A DNA stretch of 64,000 nt from contig NC_087178.1 in assembly GCF_035594125.1 (NCBI RefSeq), positions 9,909,001 to 9,973,000 of the forward strand. The letters are read 5' to 3'. The stretch's first letter is position 1. Each line of letters begins with the position of its first letter. Source of the DNA: Scylla paramamosain. Taxonomy: Eukaryota > Arthropoda > Malacostraca > Decapoda > Portunidae. The notes under the pieces were generated by a model that was not told where the DNA came from, searched no databases, and saw only the letters and a program-made list of their open reading frames with translations. Shown one piece after another: positions 48,996 to 61,103 of this stretch. A program made the position numbers and the translations under genes.

Positions 48996-51900
48996 TATTT
49001 TGCTCAAAAATAATTAGACACTCATTATACACGTTTTTCGTAATGTCCTTTTGTTTCCCAATAGGGAGTGCTTTGCATCCATTTTCGCGTTTTTTGTAGG
49101 TAACAAGCTCAAAAACACTCAAATTGTACCTTTTTGGTAATGTTATTTTATTTCTTCTTATTGGTTGGTTTGCATCCGTTTTAGCGTTTTTCTACGTAAA
49201 ACACCGAAAAGACACATTTTCAGTAATTTTATTTTAGATTCCCATATAGAGTGACTTGCATGTTATTTACGGTTATGGTGCCTAAAAAGCTGAAAAACAC
49301 TCATAAGACAGTTTTCTGACAAAGACGTTTAATTTCCCCATATAGGTGGCTTTGCATGCACTTTAGGGTTTCGTACATAACAGTACGAAAAAAAAAAACC
49401 TAAATTAAATTTTTTTGATAATTAACTCATAATTTATTGAATTTTGCCCAAATTTTGGCATCTAGATACCTGTGAAGATGTAAAAGAAAGAAAAAAATAT
49501 CGTATTTTTTTTATTTATTTATTTTTTCTCAATAAAGAGTGTTATTTGTGGCTTTTAGCTTTTTGGTAAATAATGATCTTAAAAACACTCGTAATACACG
49601 TTTCTCGCAATGTAATTTCATTTCCCAAAAATAGGGTTCTTTGCATGTATTTAAGCGTTTTTATTGGTAACATGATCAAAAACACTCAAAATATATGATT
49701 TTGGTAATGCTATTCTCTTTCTCCATAAAGTGTGTTTTGCATGCGTTTTAGCGTTTTGGTATCTAAGGAGCTCAAAACACTTAAAGGCAAGTTCTTGGTA
49801 AAAATTGATTTTATTGCCATGTAAAGTGATTCCCCTGGTTTTTAGTGCTTTATTGCCTATCACGCTTAAACACACTTAAAAGACACTTTTCTGGTTATGT
49901 CATATTTTTCCCACATAAAGCTGGTTGGGCATGCAATTTGGGATTTTGGTAACTAAGAATGTGAAAAGCATTCAAAATACACGCATTTAGTAAAGTTGTT
50001 CTGTTTCTCAATTAAGAGTGTTATTCATGAGTTTCAGCATTTTGGTATCTAGGAAACTTCTCCATATACACGAGTTTTTGCGTTTTTTGCCTTGTGGTTC
50101 TTTTAAATTATAAAACATTCATTATACACTTTTCTCGCAATGTCCTTTGTTTCCCAATATAGAGTGCTGTGTGTCAATTTTCGCGTTTTTTTGTAGGTAA
50201 CAAGCTCAAAAACACTCAAAATATACCTTTTTGGTAATGTTTTTCTACTTCTTGATATTGATTGGTTTGCAGCCGTTTTAGCGTTTTTCTACGTAAAACA
50301 ATGAGAAGACACGTTTTCAGTAATTTTGTTTTGGTTTGCCATATAGAGTGAGTTCCTTATTATTTATCGTTTTGGTGCCTAACATGCTGAAAAACACTCA
50401 AAACACAGAATTCTGGTAAGGTCATTTAATTTCCTCATATAGGAGGCTTTGCATGGACTTTCGTGTTTCGTACATAACAGTCCGAAAAAAGCTATTATCA
50501 ACTTTTTTTTGATAATATTCTCTTATCATATAATTGCCCTAATTTTTCCCAGAATTTTGGCATCTCGTTACCTATGAAGTTGAATAACAAAAAAAAAAAA
50601 AAAAAAAAGAAAATCATTTTCTTTATTTATTTTTTTATTTTTTTTTTTTTTTACATAACGAGTGTTATTTGTGGATTTTAGATTTTTAGTAGTCAAGGAA
50701 CTTAAAAACACTCATAATTCACGTTTCTCGTAATGTCCTTGTTTCCCAAACATAAGGTTCTTTGCATGTATTTAAGAGTTTTTATAGGTAAGATTATCAA
50801 AAACACTCAAAATACATGTTTTTGGTAATGTTATTCTGTTTCTCCATAAAGTTTGTTTTCCATGCGTTTTAGCGGTTTGGTATGTAAGGAGCTCAAAAAT
50901 ACATATTGGCAAAATATTGGTAAAAGTTGGATGTATTCCCATGTAATGTGATTGCCCTGCTTTTTAGTACTTCATTGCCTAACACGCTAAAAAAAAAAAA
51001 AACAATTAAAAGACACTTCTGTTAATGTCATTTTTTTCCCTCATAAAGCTAGTTTCGCATGCTATTTTGGGTATTGCTAACTAGAAATATGAAAAACACT
51101 CAAAATACAGGCATTTGCTTAGGTTGTTGTGTTTCTCAATTAAGATTGTTATTCATGAGTTTCAGCATTTTGGTATCTAAGAAACTTCTTTATATACACA
51201 AGTTTTTGCGTTTTTCTACTTAAAACACTAAGAAGATACATTTTCAGTAATTTTGTTTTGGATTCCCATATTGAGTGAGTTCTTTATTATTTATCATTTT
51301 GGTGCCTAACATGCTGAAAAACACTCAAAAGACAGATATCTGTTAAGTTCGTTTAATTTCCTCATATAGGAGATTTCCCATGCACTTTAGGGTTTGGTAC
51401 ATAACAGTCCGAAAAAAAAGCTAAAATTAACTTTTTTGATAATATTATTGTGTTCATATAATTTTCCTGAATTTTCCCAGAATTTTAGCATCTCGGTACC
51501 TATGAAGATGGAAGAGGAAAATCCTAATTTTTTTTCTAAATAAAGTGTTATTTGTGGGTTTCAGCTTTTTGGTACTTAAGGAACTTAAAAAAAAACACTC
51601 ATAATACACGTTTCTCATAATGTCCTTTTGTTTCCCAAACATAATGTTCTTTCCATGTATTTAATCTTTTTTATAGATAATATGATAAAAAACACCCAAA
51701 CTACATGTTTTTGGTAATGTTATTCTGTTTCTCCATAAAGGTTGTTTTGCATGCATTTTAGTGGTTTGGTATATAAGGAGCTCAAAAACATTTAAAGGCA
51801 AGTTCTTGGTAAAAATTGGGTTTATTCCAATGAAAAGTGATTGCCCTGGTTTTTAGTGCTTTATTGCCTATCACGCTCAAAAACACTCAAAAGACATTTT

Positions 51901-53100
51901 TCTGGAAATGTTATATTTTCCCATTTAAATCTGGTTGTGCATGAAATTTGGGTTTTTGGTAACTAAGAATATGAAAAACACTCAAAATAAACGAATTTGG
52001 TAAGGTTGTTCTGTTTCTCAATTAAGTGTGTTATTCATGAGTTTCAGCATTTTGGTATCTAGGAAACTTCTCCATATACACGAGTTTTTACGTTGTTTGC
52101 CTTGTTGTTCTTTTGAACTATAATACACTCATTATACACTTTTCTCGCAATTTCCCTTTGTATCCCAATGTAGAGTGCTTTGTATCAATTTTAGCGTTTT
52201 TTTTTTTTTTTGTAGGTAACAAGCTCAAAAACACTCAAAATATACCTTTTTGGTAATGTTTTTTTTTTATTTTTTGATATTGGTTGGTTTGCACCCATTT
52301 TAGCGTTTTTCTACGTAAAACACTGGGAAGACACGTTTTCTATGATTTTGTTTTGGATTCCCATATAAAGTGAGTTCCTTATTATTTATAATTTTGGTGC
52401 CTAACATGCTGAAAAACACTCAAAAGATAGATTTCTGGTAAGGTCGTTTAATTTCCTTATATAAGAGGCCTTGCATGCAGTTTAGGGTTTGGTACATAAC
52501 AGTCCGAAAAAAAAAGCTAAAATCAACTTTTTTGATAATATTCTCTTATTATATAATTGTCTTGAATTTTTCCCAGAATTATGGCATTTCGGTACCTATG
52601 AAGATGAATAACAAAAAAAAAAAAAATTTATTTTTATTTTATATTTATTTATTTATTTTTCCTAAATAAAGAGTGGGTTTTAGGTTTTTGGTACTTAACA
52701 AACTTAAAAACACCCATAATATACGTTTCTCGTAATGTCCTTTTGTTTCCCAAACATAAGGTTCTTTTCATGTATTTAAGCGTTTTTATAGATAACATGA
52801 TCAAAAACACTGAAAATACATGCTTTTGGTAATTTCATTCTGTTTCTCCATAAAGTTTGTTTTGCATGCGTTTTAGCGGTTTAGTATATAAGGAGCTCAA
52901 AAACACTTAAAGGATAAAAATTGGTTTTATTCAAATGTAATGTGATTCCCCTGCTTTTTAGTGCTTTATTGGCTATCATGCTCAAAAACACTCATAAGAC
53001 ATTTTTCTGGTAATGTCATTTTTTTTTTCACATAAAGCAGGTTTCGCATGCAATTTGGGGTTTTGGTAACTAAAAATGTAAAAAACTCTCAAAATACACG

Positions 53101-53116
53101 CTTCGCAAAAGAACAC
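53101..53116 (+). other. 16-bp filler insertion replacing monomer sequence
   Basis: Copy 1 reads ACACGCATTTAGTAAGGTTG near 21952. Copy 2 reads ACACG, then CTTCGCAAAAGAACAC, then GGTTG. The inserted word does not resemble the monomer at that position and looks like filler DNA from end-joining repair. An assembly error is possible. Confidence 0.6.
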
Positions 53117-55271
53117 GGTTGTTCTGTTTCTCAATTAGGAATGTTATTCATGAGTTTGGCATTTTCTTATCTAGGGAACTTCTCCATATCCACATCTTTT
53201 TGCGTTTTTTGCATTTTTGTTCTTTTGAACTATAAAACACTCATTATACACTTTTCTTGCAATGTCCTTTTTATTTCCTAATATAGAGTGGTTTGCATCA
53301 ATTTTCGCGTTTTTTGTAGATAACAAGCTCAAAAACACTCAAAATATACATTTTTGGTAATGTTTTTCTATTTTTTTTATATTGGTTGGTTTGCATCCGT
53401 TTTAGTGTTTTTCTACGTAAATCACTGAAAAGACACGTTTTCAGTAGTTTTGTTTTGGATTCCCATATAAAGTGAGTTACTTATTTATTTATCGTTTTGG
53501 TGCCTAAGATTCTGAAAAACACTCAAAAGACAGACTTCTTTTAAGGTCGCTTAATTTCCTCATATAGGAGGCTTTGCATGCACTTTAGGGTTTGGTAGAT
53601 AACAGTTCGAAAAAAAAGCTGATATTAAATTTTTGGATAATATTCTTTTATCACATAATTGCCCTGAATTTTCCCAGAATTTTGGCATGTCGATACATAT
53701 GAATATGAATAAAAAAAAAAAAAAACTATTTATTTAATTATTTTTTTTTTTTTTCTAAATATTTAGTTTTATTTGTGGGTTTTACCTTTTTGCTACTTAA
53801 GGAACTTAAAAAACACTCATAATACACGTTTCTCGTAATGTCCTTTTGGTTCCCAAACATAATGTTCTTTGCATGTATTTTAGCATTTTTATAGATAACA
53901 TGATCAAAAACACTCAAAATACATGTTTTTGGTAATGTTATTCTGTTTTTCCATAAAGTTTGTTTTGCATGCGTTTTAGCGGTTTGGTATGTAAGGAGCT
54001 CAAAAACACATATTGGCAAAATCTTTTAGCGATTTGGTATATAAAAGGTTATTAAACACTTAAAGGCAAATTCTTCGTGAAAGTTGGTTTTATTCCCATG
54101 TAATGTGATCGTTCTGCTTTTTAGTGCTTTCTTGCATATCACGCTGAAAAACACTCAAAAGACACTTTTCTGGTAATGTCATTTTTTTCCCAAATGATGG
54201 TAGTTTCACATGTAATTTGGCATTTTCGTAACTAAGAATGTGGAAAATACTCAAAAAACGCAATTTGGTAAGGTAGTTCTGTTTATCTAAAAAAAAAGTG
54301 TTATTCATGCATTTATTCATTTTGGTATTTAAAAAATTTCTCTATATACACGAGTTTTTGCGTTTATTGCCTTGTCATTCTTTTAAAACTATAAAACACT
54401 CATTATACACGTTTCTCCTAATGTCCTTTTGTTTCCTAATATAGAGTGCTTTACATACATTTTTGCATTTTTTGTAGGTAACAAGCTCAAAAACATTCAA
54501 AATATATCTTTTTGGTAATGTTATTCTATTTCTTCATATAGGATGGTTTGTATCCTCTTTAGCGTTTTTCTACGTAAAACACTGAAAAGACACGTTTTCA
54601 GTAATTTTCTTTTCGATTTACATATTGACTGACTTCCATAATATTTATCGTTTTGGTGCCTAACATGCTGAAAAACACTGAAAAGACAGGTTTCTGGTAA
54701 AGTCCTTTAACTTCCTTATATAGGTGGCTTTGTATGCACTTTAGGGTTTGGTACATAACAATCCGAAAAAAAAGCTATAATTAACTTCTATAATAATATT
54801 CTTTTTTCCACATAAATTCCGTGAATTTTGGTAGAATTTTAGCATCTCGGTACCTATGAAGATGAATAACCAAAAAAAAAAAGAATCCCAATTTTTTGTT
54901 TTTTATTTATTTTTCTAAAGAGTGTTATTTGTGGGTTTTAGCTTTTTGGTACCGAAGGAACTTAAAAATCACTCATAATACACGTTTCTCGTAATGTTCT
55001 TTCGTTTCCCAAACATAAGGTTCTTTGTATGTGTTTAAGCGTTTTTATACATAAGATGATAAAAAAAACACTCAAAATACATGTATTTGGTAATGTTATT
55101 CTGTTTCTCCATAAAATGTATTCGGATGCGTTTTAGCGTTTTCGTATGTACCGAGCTCAAAAACACTTAAAGGCAAGTTCTTGGTATAATTTGGTTTTAT
55201 TCCCATGTAATGTGATTGCCCTGGCTTTTAGGGCTTTATTGCCTAACACGCTCACAAACACTGAAAAGACA

Positions 55272-55538
55272 TACAAAGCCTCTCATATGAGAAAATTAAA
55301 GACCTTACAAGAAATATGTCTTCTGAGTGTTTTTCAGCATATTAGGCACCAAAACGATAAATAATAAGGAACTCACTCTAAGTGGGAATCCAAAAGAAAA
55401 TTACTGAAAACGTTTCTTCTGTGTTTTACGTAGAAAAACGCTAAAAATGATACAAACTAATCAATATCAAGAAGCAGAAAAACATTACCAAAAATGTACA
55501 TTATAAGTGTTTGTGTGCTTGTTTCCTACAAAAAACGT
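55272..55538 (-). repeat. Short inverted family B segment, copy 2
   Basis: Equivalent of 24136-24401 with the same two joins (GAAAAGACATACAAAGC and CCTACAAAAAACGTTTTGG). Confidence 0.87.
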
Positions 55539-58500
55539 TTTGGTACTTAAGGAACTTAAAAATATTCATAATACACATTTCTCGTAATGTCCTTTCGTTT
55601 CCCAAATATGGGGATCTTTGCATGTATTTAAGCGTTTTTATAGGTAACATAATAAAAAACACTCAAAACACTTGTTTTTGATAATGTTATTCTGCTTCTC
55701 CATAAAGGAGTGTTTTACATGCGTTTTAGCGCTTTGGTATATAAGGAGCTGGAAAACATTTGAAGGCAAGTTCTTGGTAAAAGTTAGTTTTATTCCATTG
55801 TAATATGATTGCCCAGCTTTTCAGTGCTTTATTGCCTAACACGCTCAAAAACACTGAAAAGATACTTCTGGTAATGTCATTCTTTCCCACATAAAACTAA
55901 TTTCGCATGCTATTTAGAGTTTTGCGAAGAATGTGAAAAAACTCTCAAAATACATGCATTTGGTAATGTTGTTCTGTTTCTCAATTAAGATTGTTATTCA
56001 TGAGTTTCAGCATTTTGGTATCTAAGAAACTTCTTTATATACACGAGTTTTTGCGTTTTTTGCCTTGTGGTTCTTGTGAACGAAAAGTTCTTTTGCCCGA
56101 AAATAATAAGACACTCATTATACATGTTTCTCGTAATGTCCTTTTCTTTCCCAATACGTACTGCTTTGCATCCTTTTTCGCTTTTTTTGTTGGTAACAAG
56201 CTCAAAAACACTAAAAATATACCTCTTTGGTTCTGTTATTGTATTTCATCATATTGGTTGGTTTTCATCTGTTTTAGCGTTTTTCTACGTAAAACACCAA
56301 AAAGACACGTTTTTAGTAATTTTTTTTCGATTCCCAAAGATGAATAACAAAATAAAAAAAATATATACTTTATTTTTATTTTTTTCTCTATAAAGAGTTT
56401 TATTTCTGGGTTTTAGCTTTTTTGGTACTAAAGGAACTTAAAAACACTCATAATACATGTTTCTCGTAATGTCCTTTCGTTTCCCAAAATTAGGGTTCTT
56501 TGCATGTATTTAAGCGTTTTTATTGGTAACATGATCAAAAACCCTCAAAATACATGTTTTTAGTAATTTTATTCTGTTTCACTATAAAGTTTGTTTTCCA
56601 TGCGTTTTAGTGTTCTGGTATATAAGGACCTCAAAAACACTTAAAGGCAAGTTCTTGGTAAAAATATATTTTACTCCAATATAATGTTATTGCCCTCCTT
56701 TTTAGTGCTTTATTGCCAATCATGCTCAAAAATACTCAAAAGACACTTTTCTACTAAAGTCTTTTTTTTCCCACAATCGATTTTCGCATGGAATTTGGGG
56801 TTTTGGTAACTAAGAATGTTAAAAGCACGAAAATACATGCATTTAGTAAGTTTGTTTGGTTTTTCAATTAAGAGTGTTATATATGAGTTTTAGCATTTTG
56901 GTATCTAGGAAACCTCTCCATATACACGAGATTTTGCGTTTTTTGCCTTGTGGTTCTTTTGAACTATAAAACACTCATTATGCACTTTTCTTGCAATGTC
57001 CTTTTCTTTCCCAATATAGAATGCTTTGCATCAATTTTCGCATTTTTTGTAGGTAACAACCTCAAAAACACTCAAAATATACCTTTTTAGTAACATTTTT
57101 CTATTTCTTGATATTCGTTGCTTTGCATCCGTTTTACCGTTTTTCTACGTAAAACGCTGAGAAGACACGTTTTCAGTAACTTTGTTTTGGATTCCCATAT
57201 AGAGTGAGTTCCTTATTATTTATCGTTTTGGTACCTAACATGCTAAAAAACACTCAAAACACAGATTTCTTGTAAGGTTGTTTAATTTATTTATATAGGA
57301 GGCTTTGCATGCACTTTATGGTTTGGTACATAACAGTCCGAAAAAAAAAGCTGAAATTAACTTTTTGATAATATTGTTTTATCATATGATTGTCCTGACT
57401 TTTCCCAGAATTTTGTCATCTCGGTACCTATGAAGATGAATAACAAAAAAAAAAAAAAAAAAAATCCTATTTTTTTTATTTTTTTTATTTTTTATTTTTT
57501 AAATAAAGAGTGCTATTGTGGGTTTTAGCTTTTTGGTACTTAAGGAACTTAAAAAAAACACTCATAATACACGTTTCTCGTAATGTCCTTTTTGTTTCCC
57601 AAACATAATGTTCTTTGCATGTATTTAAGCGTTTTTATAGATAACATGATCAAAAACACTCAAAATACATGTTTTTGGTAATGTTATTCTGTTTCTCCAT
57701 GAAGTTTGTTTTGCATGCGTTTTAGCGGTTTGTTATATAAGGAGCTCAAAAACACTTAAAGGCAAGTTTTTGGTATAAATTGGTGTTATTCCAATGTAAT
57801 ATAATTGCCCTGCTTTTTAGTGCTTTACTGCCTCTCACGCTCAAAAACACTTAAAAGACACTTTTCTGGAAATGTCATTTTTTCCTCACATAAAGGTGGT
57901 TTTGCATGCAATTTGGGATTTTTGGTAACTAAGAATGTGAAAAGCACTCAAAATACACGCATTTAGTAAGGTTGTTCTGTTTCTCAATTAAGAGTGTTAT
58001 TTATGAGTTTCAGCATTTTAGTATCTAGGAACCTACTCCATATCCACGAGTTTTTGTGTTTTTTGCATTTTGGTTCGTTTGCACTATAAAAACTTATACA
58101 CTTTTCTTGCAAAGTCCTTTTCTTTTCTAATATAGAGTGCTTTGCATCAATTTTCTCGCTTTTTGTAGGTAACAAGCTCAAAAACACTCAAAATATACCT
58201 TTTTGGTAATGATTTTCTATTTCTTATTATTGGTTGGTTTCAATCCGTTTTAGCGTTTTTCTACGTAAAACACTGAAAAGACACGTTTTGAGCAATTTTG
58301 TTTTGGATTCTCATATAGAGTGAGTTCCTTATTATTTATCGTTTTGGTGCCTAACATGCTGAAAAACACTCAAAAAACAGATTTCTGGTAAGGTCGTTTA
58401 ATTTCCTCATATAGGAGTCTTTGGATGCACTTTATGGTTTGGTATATAACAGTCCGAAAAAAAAGCTAAAATTAACTTTTTTAATAATTTTCTTTTATCA

Positions 58501-60660
58501 TATAATAGCCCTGAATTTTCCCAGAATTTTGACATCTCGGTACCTATGAAGATGAATAACAAAAAAAAAAAAAATCCTATTTTTTAATTTTTTTTACTTT
58601 GTTTCTAAATAAAGTGTTATTTGTGGGTTTTAACTTTTTGGTACTTAAGCAACTTAAAAACACTTATAATACACATTTCTCGTAATGTCCTTTCGTTTCG
58701 CAAACTTAAGGTTCTTTGTATGTATTTAAGCGTTATTATAGATAACATGATGAAAACCCTCAAAATTTATGTTTTTGGTTATTTTATTCTGTTTCTCCAT
58801 AAAAGGAATTTTGCATGCGTTTTAGCGTTTTGGTATGTAATGAGCAAAAAAACACTTAAAGGCAAGTTCTTGGTAAAAGTTGTTTTTATTCCCATTTAAT
58901 GTGATTACCCTGCTTTTTAGTGCTTTATTGCCTAACACGCTCAAAAACACTCAAAAGACACTTTTCTGGTAATATCATTTTTTTTCCCACATAAAGCTAG
59001 TTTTGCATGGAATTTGGGGTTTTGGTAACTAAGAATATGAAAAAAAATCAAAATAGAGGCATTTAGTAAGGTTATTCTATTTCTTAATTAAAAGTGTTAT
59101 TCATGAGTTCCAGCATTTTGGTATGTAAGAAACTTTTCTTCTACACACATTTGGTAAGGTATTTCTGTTTTAAAATTAAAAGTGTTATTCATGAGTTTCA
59201 GCTTTTTGGTATGTAATAAACTTCTTTATGTACACGAGTTTTTGAGCTTTTTACCTTGTGGTTCTTGTCAAACTATAAAACACTCATACACGTTTCACGT
59301 AATGTCCTTTTCTTCGCCAATATAAAGTGCTTTCCATCCATTTTTGCGTTTTTTGTAGTTAACAAGCTCAAAACACATAAAAATATATCTTTTTGGTAAT
59401 GTTATTCAATTTCTTCATATTGGTTAGTTTACATCCGTTTTAGCGTTTTTCTACGTAAATCACTGAAAAGACACGTTTTCAGTAATATTGTTGAAATTGC
59501 TGAAAAACACTCAAAAGACAGGTTTCTGGTAAAGTCGTGTAATTTCCCCATATAGGTGGATTTGCATACACTTCAGGGTTTGTACATAACTCCGGAAAAA
59601 AGCTAAAATTATTTTTTTATATATATATATATTTTTTTAATTTCTATTAATTTTGCCAGAATTTTGCCATCTCGGTACCTATGAAGATGAATAACGAAAT
59701 TTTTTTTTTCTCTCTCTCTATAAAGAGTGTTATTTGTGGGTTTTAGCTTTTTGGTACTTAAATAACTTAAAAACACTTATAATACATGATTTTCGTAATG
59801 TCCTTTTGTTATACAAACATAAGGTTCTTTACATGTATTTAAGCGTTTTTATAGGTTACATGATCAAAAACACACAAAATACATGTTTTTGGTAATGTTA
59901 TTCTGTTTCTCGATAAAAGGTGTTTTGCATGCGTTTTAGCGATTTAGTATGTAAGGATTTAAAAAACACTTAAAGGCAAGTTCTTCGTAAAAGTTGGTTT
60001 TATTCCCATATAATGTGATTGTTCTGCTTTTTTAGTGTTTTGGTGCATATCACGCTCAAAAACACTAAAAAGACACTTTTTTGAAAATGTCATTTTTTCT
60101 TCCCACATGTAGGTAGTTTCGCATGTAATTTGACATTTTCATAAGTAAGTATGTGAAAAACACTCAACTTTTTTCGTAATGTTCTTTTTTCCACATAAAT
60201 TCCCTTAATTTTGGAAGAAATTTGGCATCTCGGTACCTATGAAGATGAATAAAAAAAATTTTTAAAAATCCTATTTTCTTTTTTTTTTATTCATTATTTT
60301 TTTTTTCTAATGAGTGTTATTTGTGGGTTTTAGCTTTTTGATACTGAAAGAACTTAAAAATCACTCATAATACACGTTTCTCGTAATGTTCTTTCGTTTC
60401 CCAAACATAAGGTTCTTTGCATGTATTTAAGCGTTTTTATAGATAACATGATCAAAAACACTCAAAATACATATATTTGATAATGTAATTCTGTTTCTCC
60501 ATAAAATGTATTTTGCATGCGTTTTAGGGTTTTGGTACATAAGGAGATCAAAAACATTTAAAGGCAAGGTTTTGGTAAAATTTGGTTTTATTTCCATGTA
60601 ATGTGATTGCCCTGGCTTTTAATGGTTTATTGCGTAACATGTCCAAAAACACTGAAAAGA
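55539..60660 (+). repeat. Family B higher-order repeat array, forward, past the end of copy 2
   Basis: Unit starts at about 56385, 57499, 58603 and 59713 match copy 1. After 59742 the array continues normally. The next unit is truncated: near 60165 monomer 5 (TATGTGAAAAACACTCAA) jumps to monomer 10 (CTTTTTTCGTAATGTTC), giving a unit of about 590 bp. A loss of 38 bp near 56337 relative to copy 1 (25215-25253) has AAGA on both sides. Confidence 0.88.
59619..59632. repeat. (AT)n microsatellite
   Basis: AT run between two T-runs in monomer 10 of the unit ending copy 2. In copy 1 (near 28510) the same place has TTTTTTATATAATG, so the run has expanded in copy 2 or shrunk in copy 1. Confidence 0.8.
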
Positions 60661-61103
60661 CATGCAAAGCGTCCCATATGAGGAAATTAAAGACCTTACC
60701 AGAAATCTGTCTTTTGAGTGTTTTTCAGAATGTTAGGCACCAAAAATAAGGAACTCACTCTATGTGGGAATCCAATAGAAAATTAGTGAAAACGTGTCTT
60801 TTTCAGTGTTTTACGTAGAAAAACGCTAAAACTGATACAAACCAACTAATATCAAGAAGCAGAAAAACATTACCAAAAGTGTATATTTTGAGTGTTTTTG
60901 AGCTTGTTGTCTACAAAAAAAGGGAAAGTGGATACAAAGCACTCTATATTGGTAAACAAAGAGACATTGCGAGAAAAGTGTATATTAAATAATTTATAGT
61001 TCAAAAAAACCACAAGGCAAAAAACGCAAAAACTCGTGTATACGCTGAAACTCATGAATAACACTCTTAATTGAGAAACAGAGGAACCTTACTAAATGCG
61101 TGT
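60661..61103 (-). repeat. Third inverted family B segment
   Basis: The F-to-R join GAAAAGACATGCAAAGC is the same as at 24135 and 55271, and the preceding 400 bp also correspond. The inversion was therefore amplified with its flanks independently of the 31-kb unit. This segment runs further than the other two, through reversed monomers 10, 9, 8, 7, 6 and into 5 (insert GAAAAAACCACAAGGC-like near 61005), and returns to F at GCGTGTCAAAAACACT. Confidence 0.85.

Larger units (their letters stand above)
44154..55271 (+). repeat. Family B higher-order repeat array, forward, copy 2
   Basis: Unit starts at about 44600, 45799, 46367, 47379, 48440, 49527, 50652, 51535, 52660, 53754 and 54914 correspond one-to-one with copy 1, including the two short units. 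A+T homopolymers at the monomer 11 junction differ freely in length, for example the A-run at about 50588-50607 against a shorter, interrupted run near 19456 in copy 1. Confidence 0.92.
28630..59742 (+). repeat. 31-kb segmental duplication, copy 2 (31,113 bp if tandem)
   Basis: The part 30619-59742 is directly paired with copy 1. The part 28630-30618 has no partner inside the window. If the event was a simple tandem duplication, this 1.99-kb segment is the start of the unit and its partner lies left of position 1. At the right edge both copies share TTATTTGTGGGTT; copy 1 then switches abruptly to reversed family A sequence, while copy 2 continues into the normal next part of the family B repeat (TTAGCTTTTTGGTACTTAA). 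Copy 1's edge is therefore the novel join and copy 2's edge is the ancestral context. Confidence 0.8.

Noticed and set aside
30618..59742. Second copy as a pure assembly duplication of the first
   Set aside because: The copies differ by a 414-bp tandem gain, a monomer loss, TTAGG unit number, a filler insertion and many substitutions spread along the length, which random read error would not produce. Haplotype mis-joining remains possible and needs read evidence.
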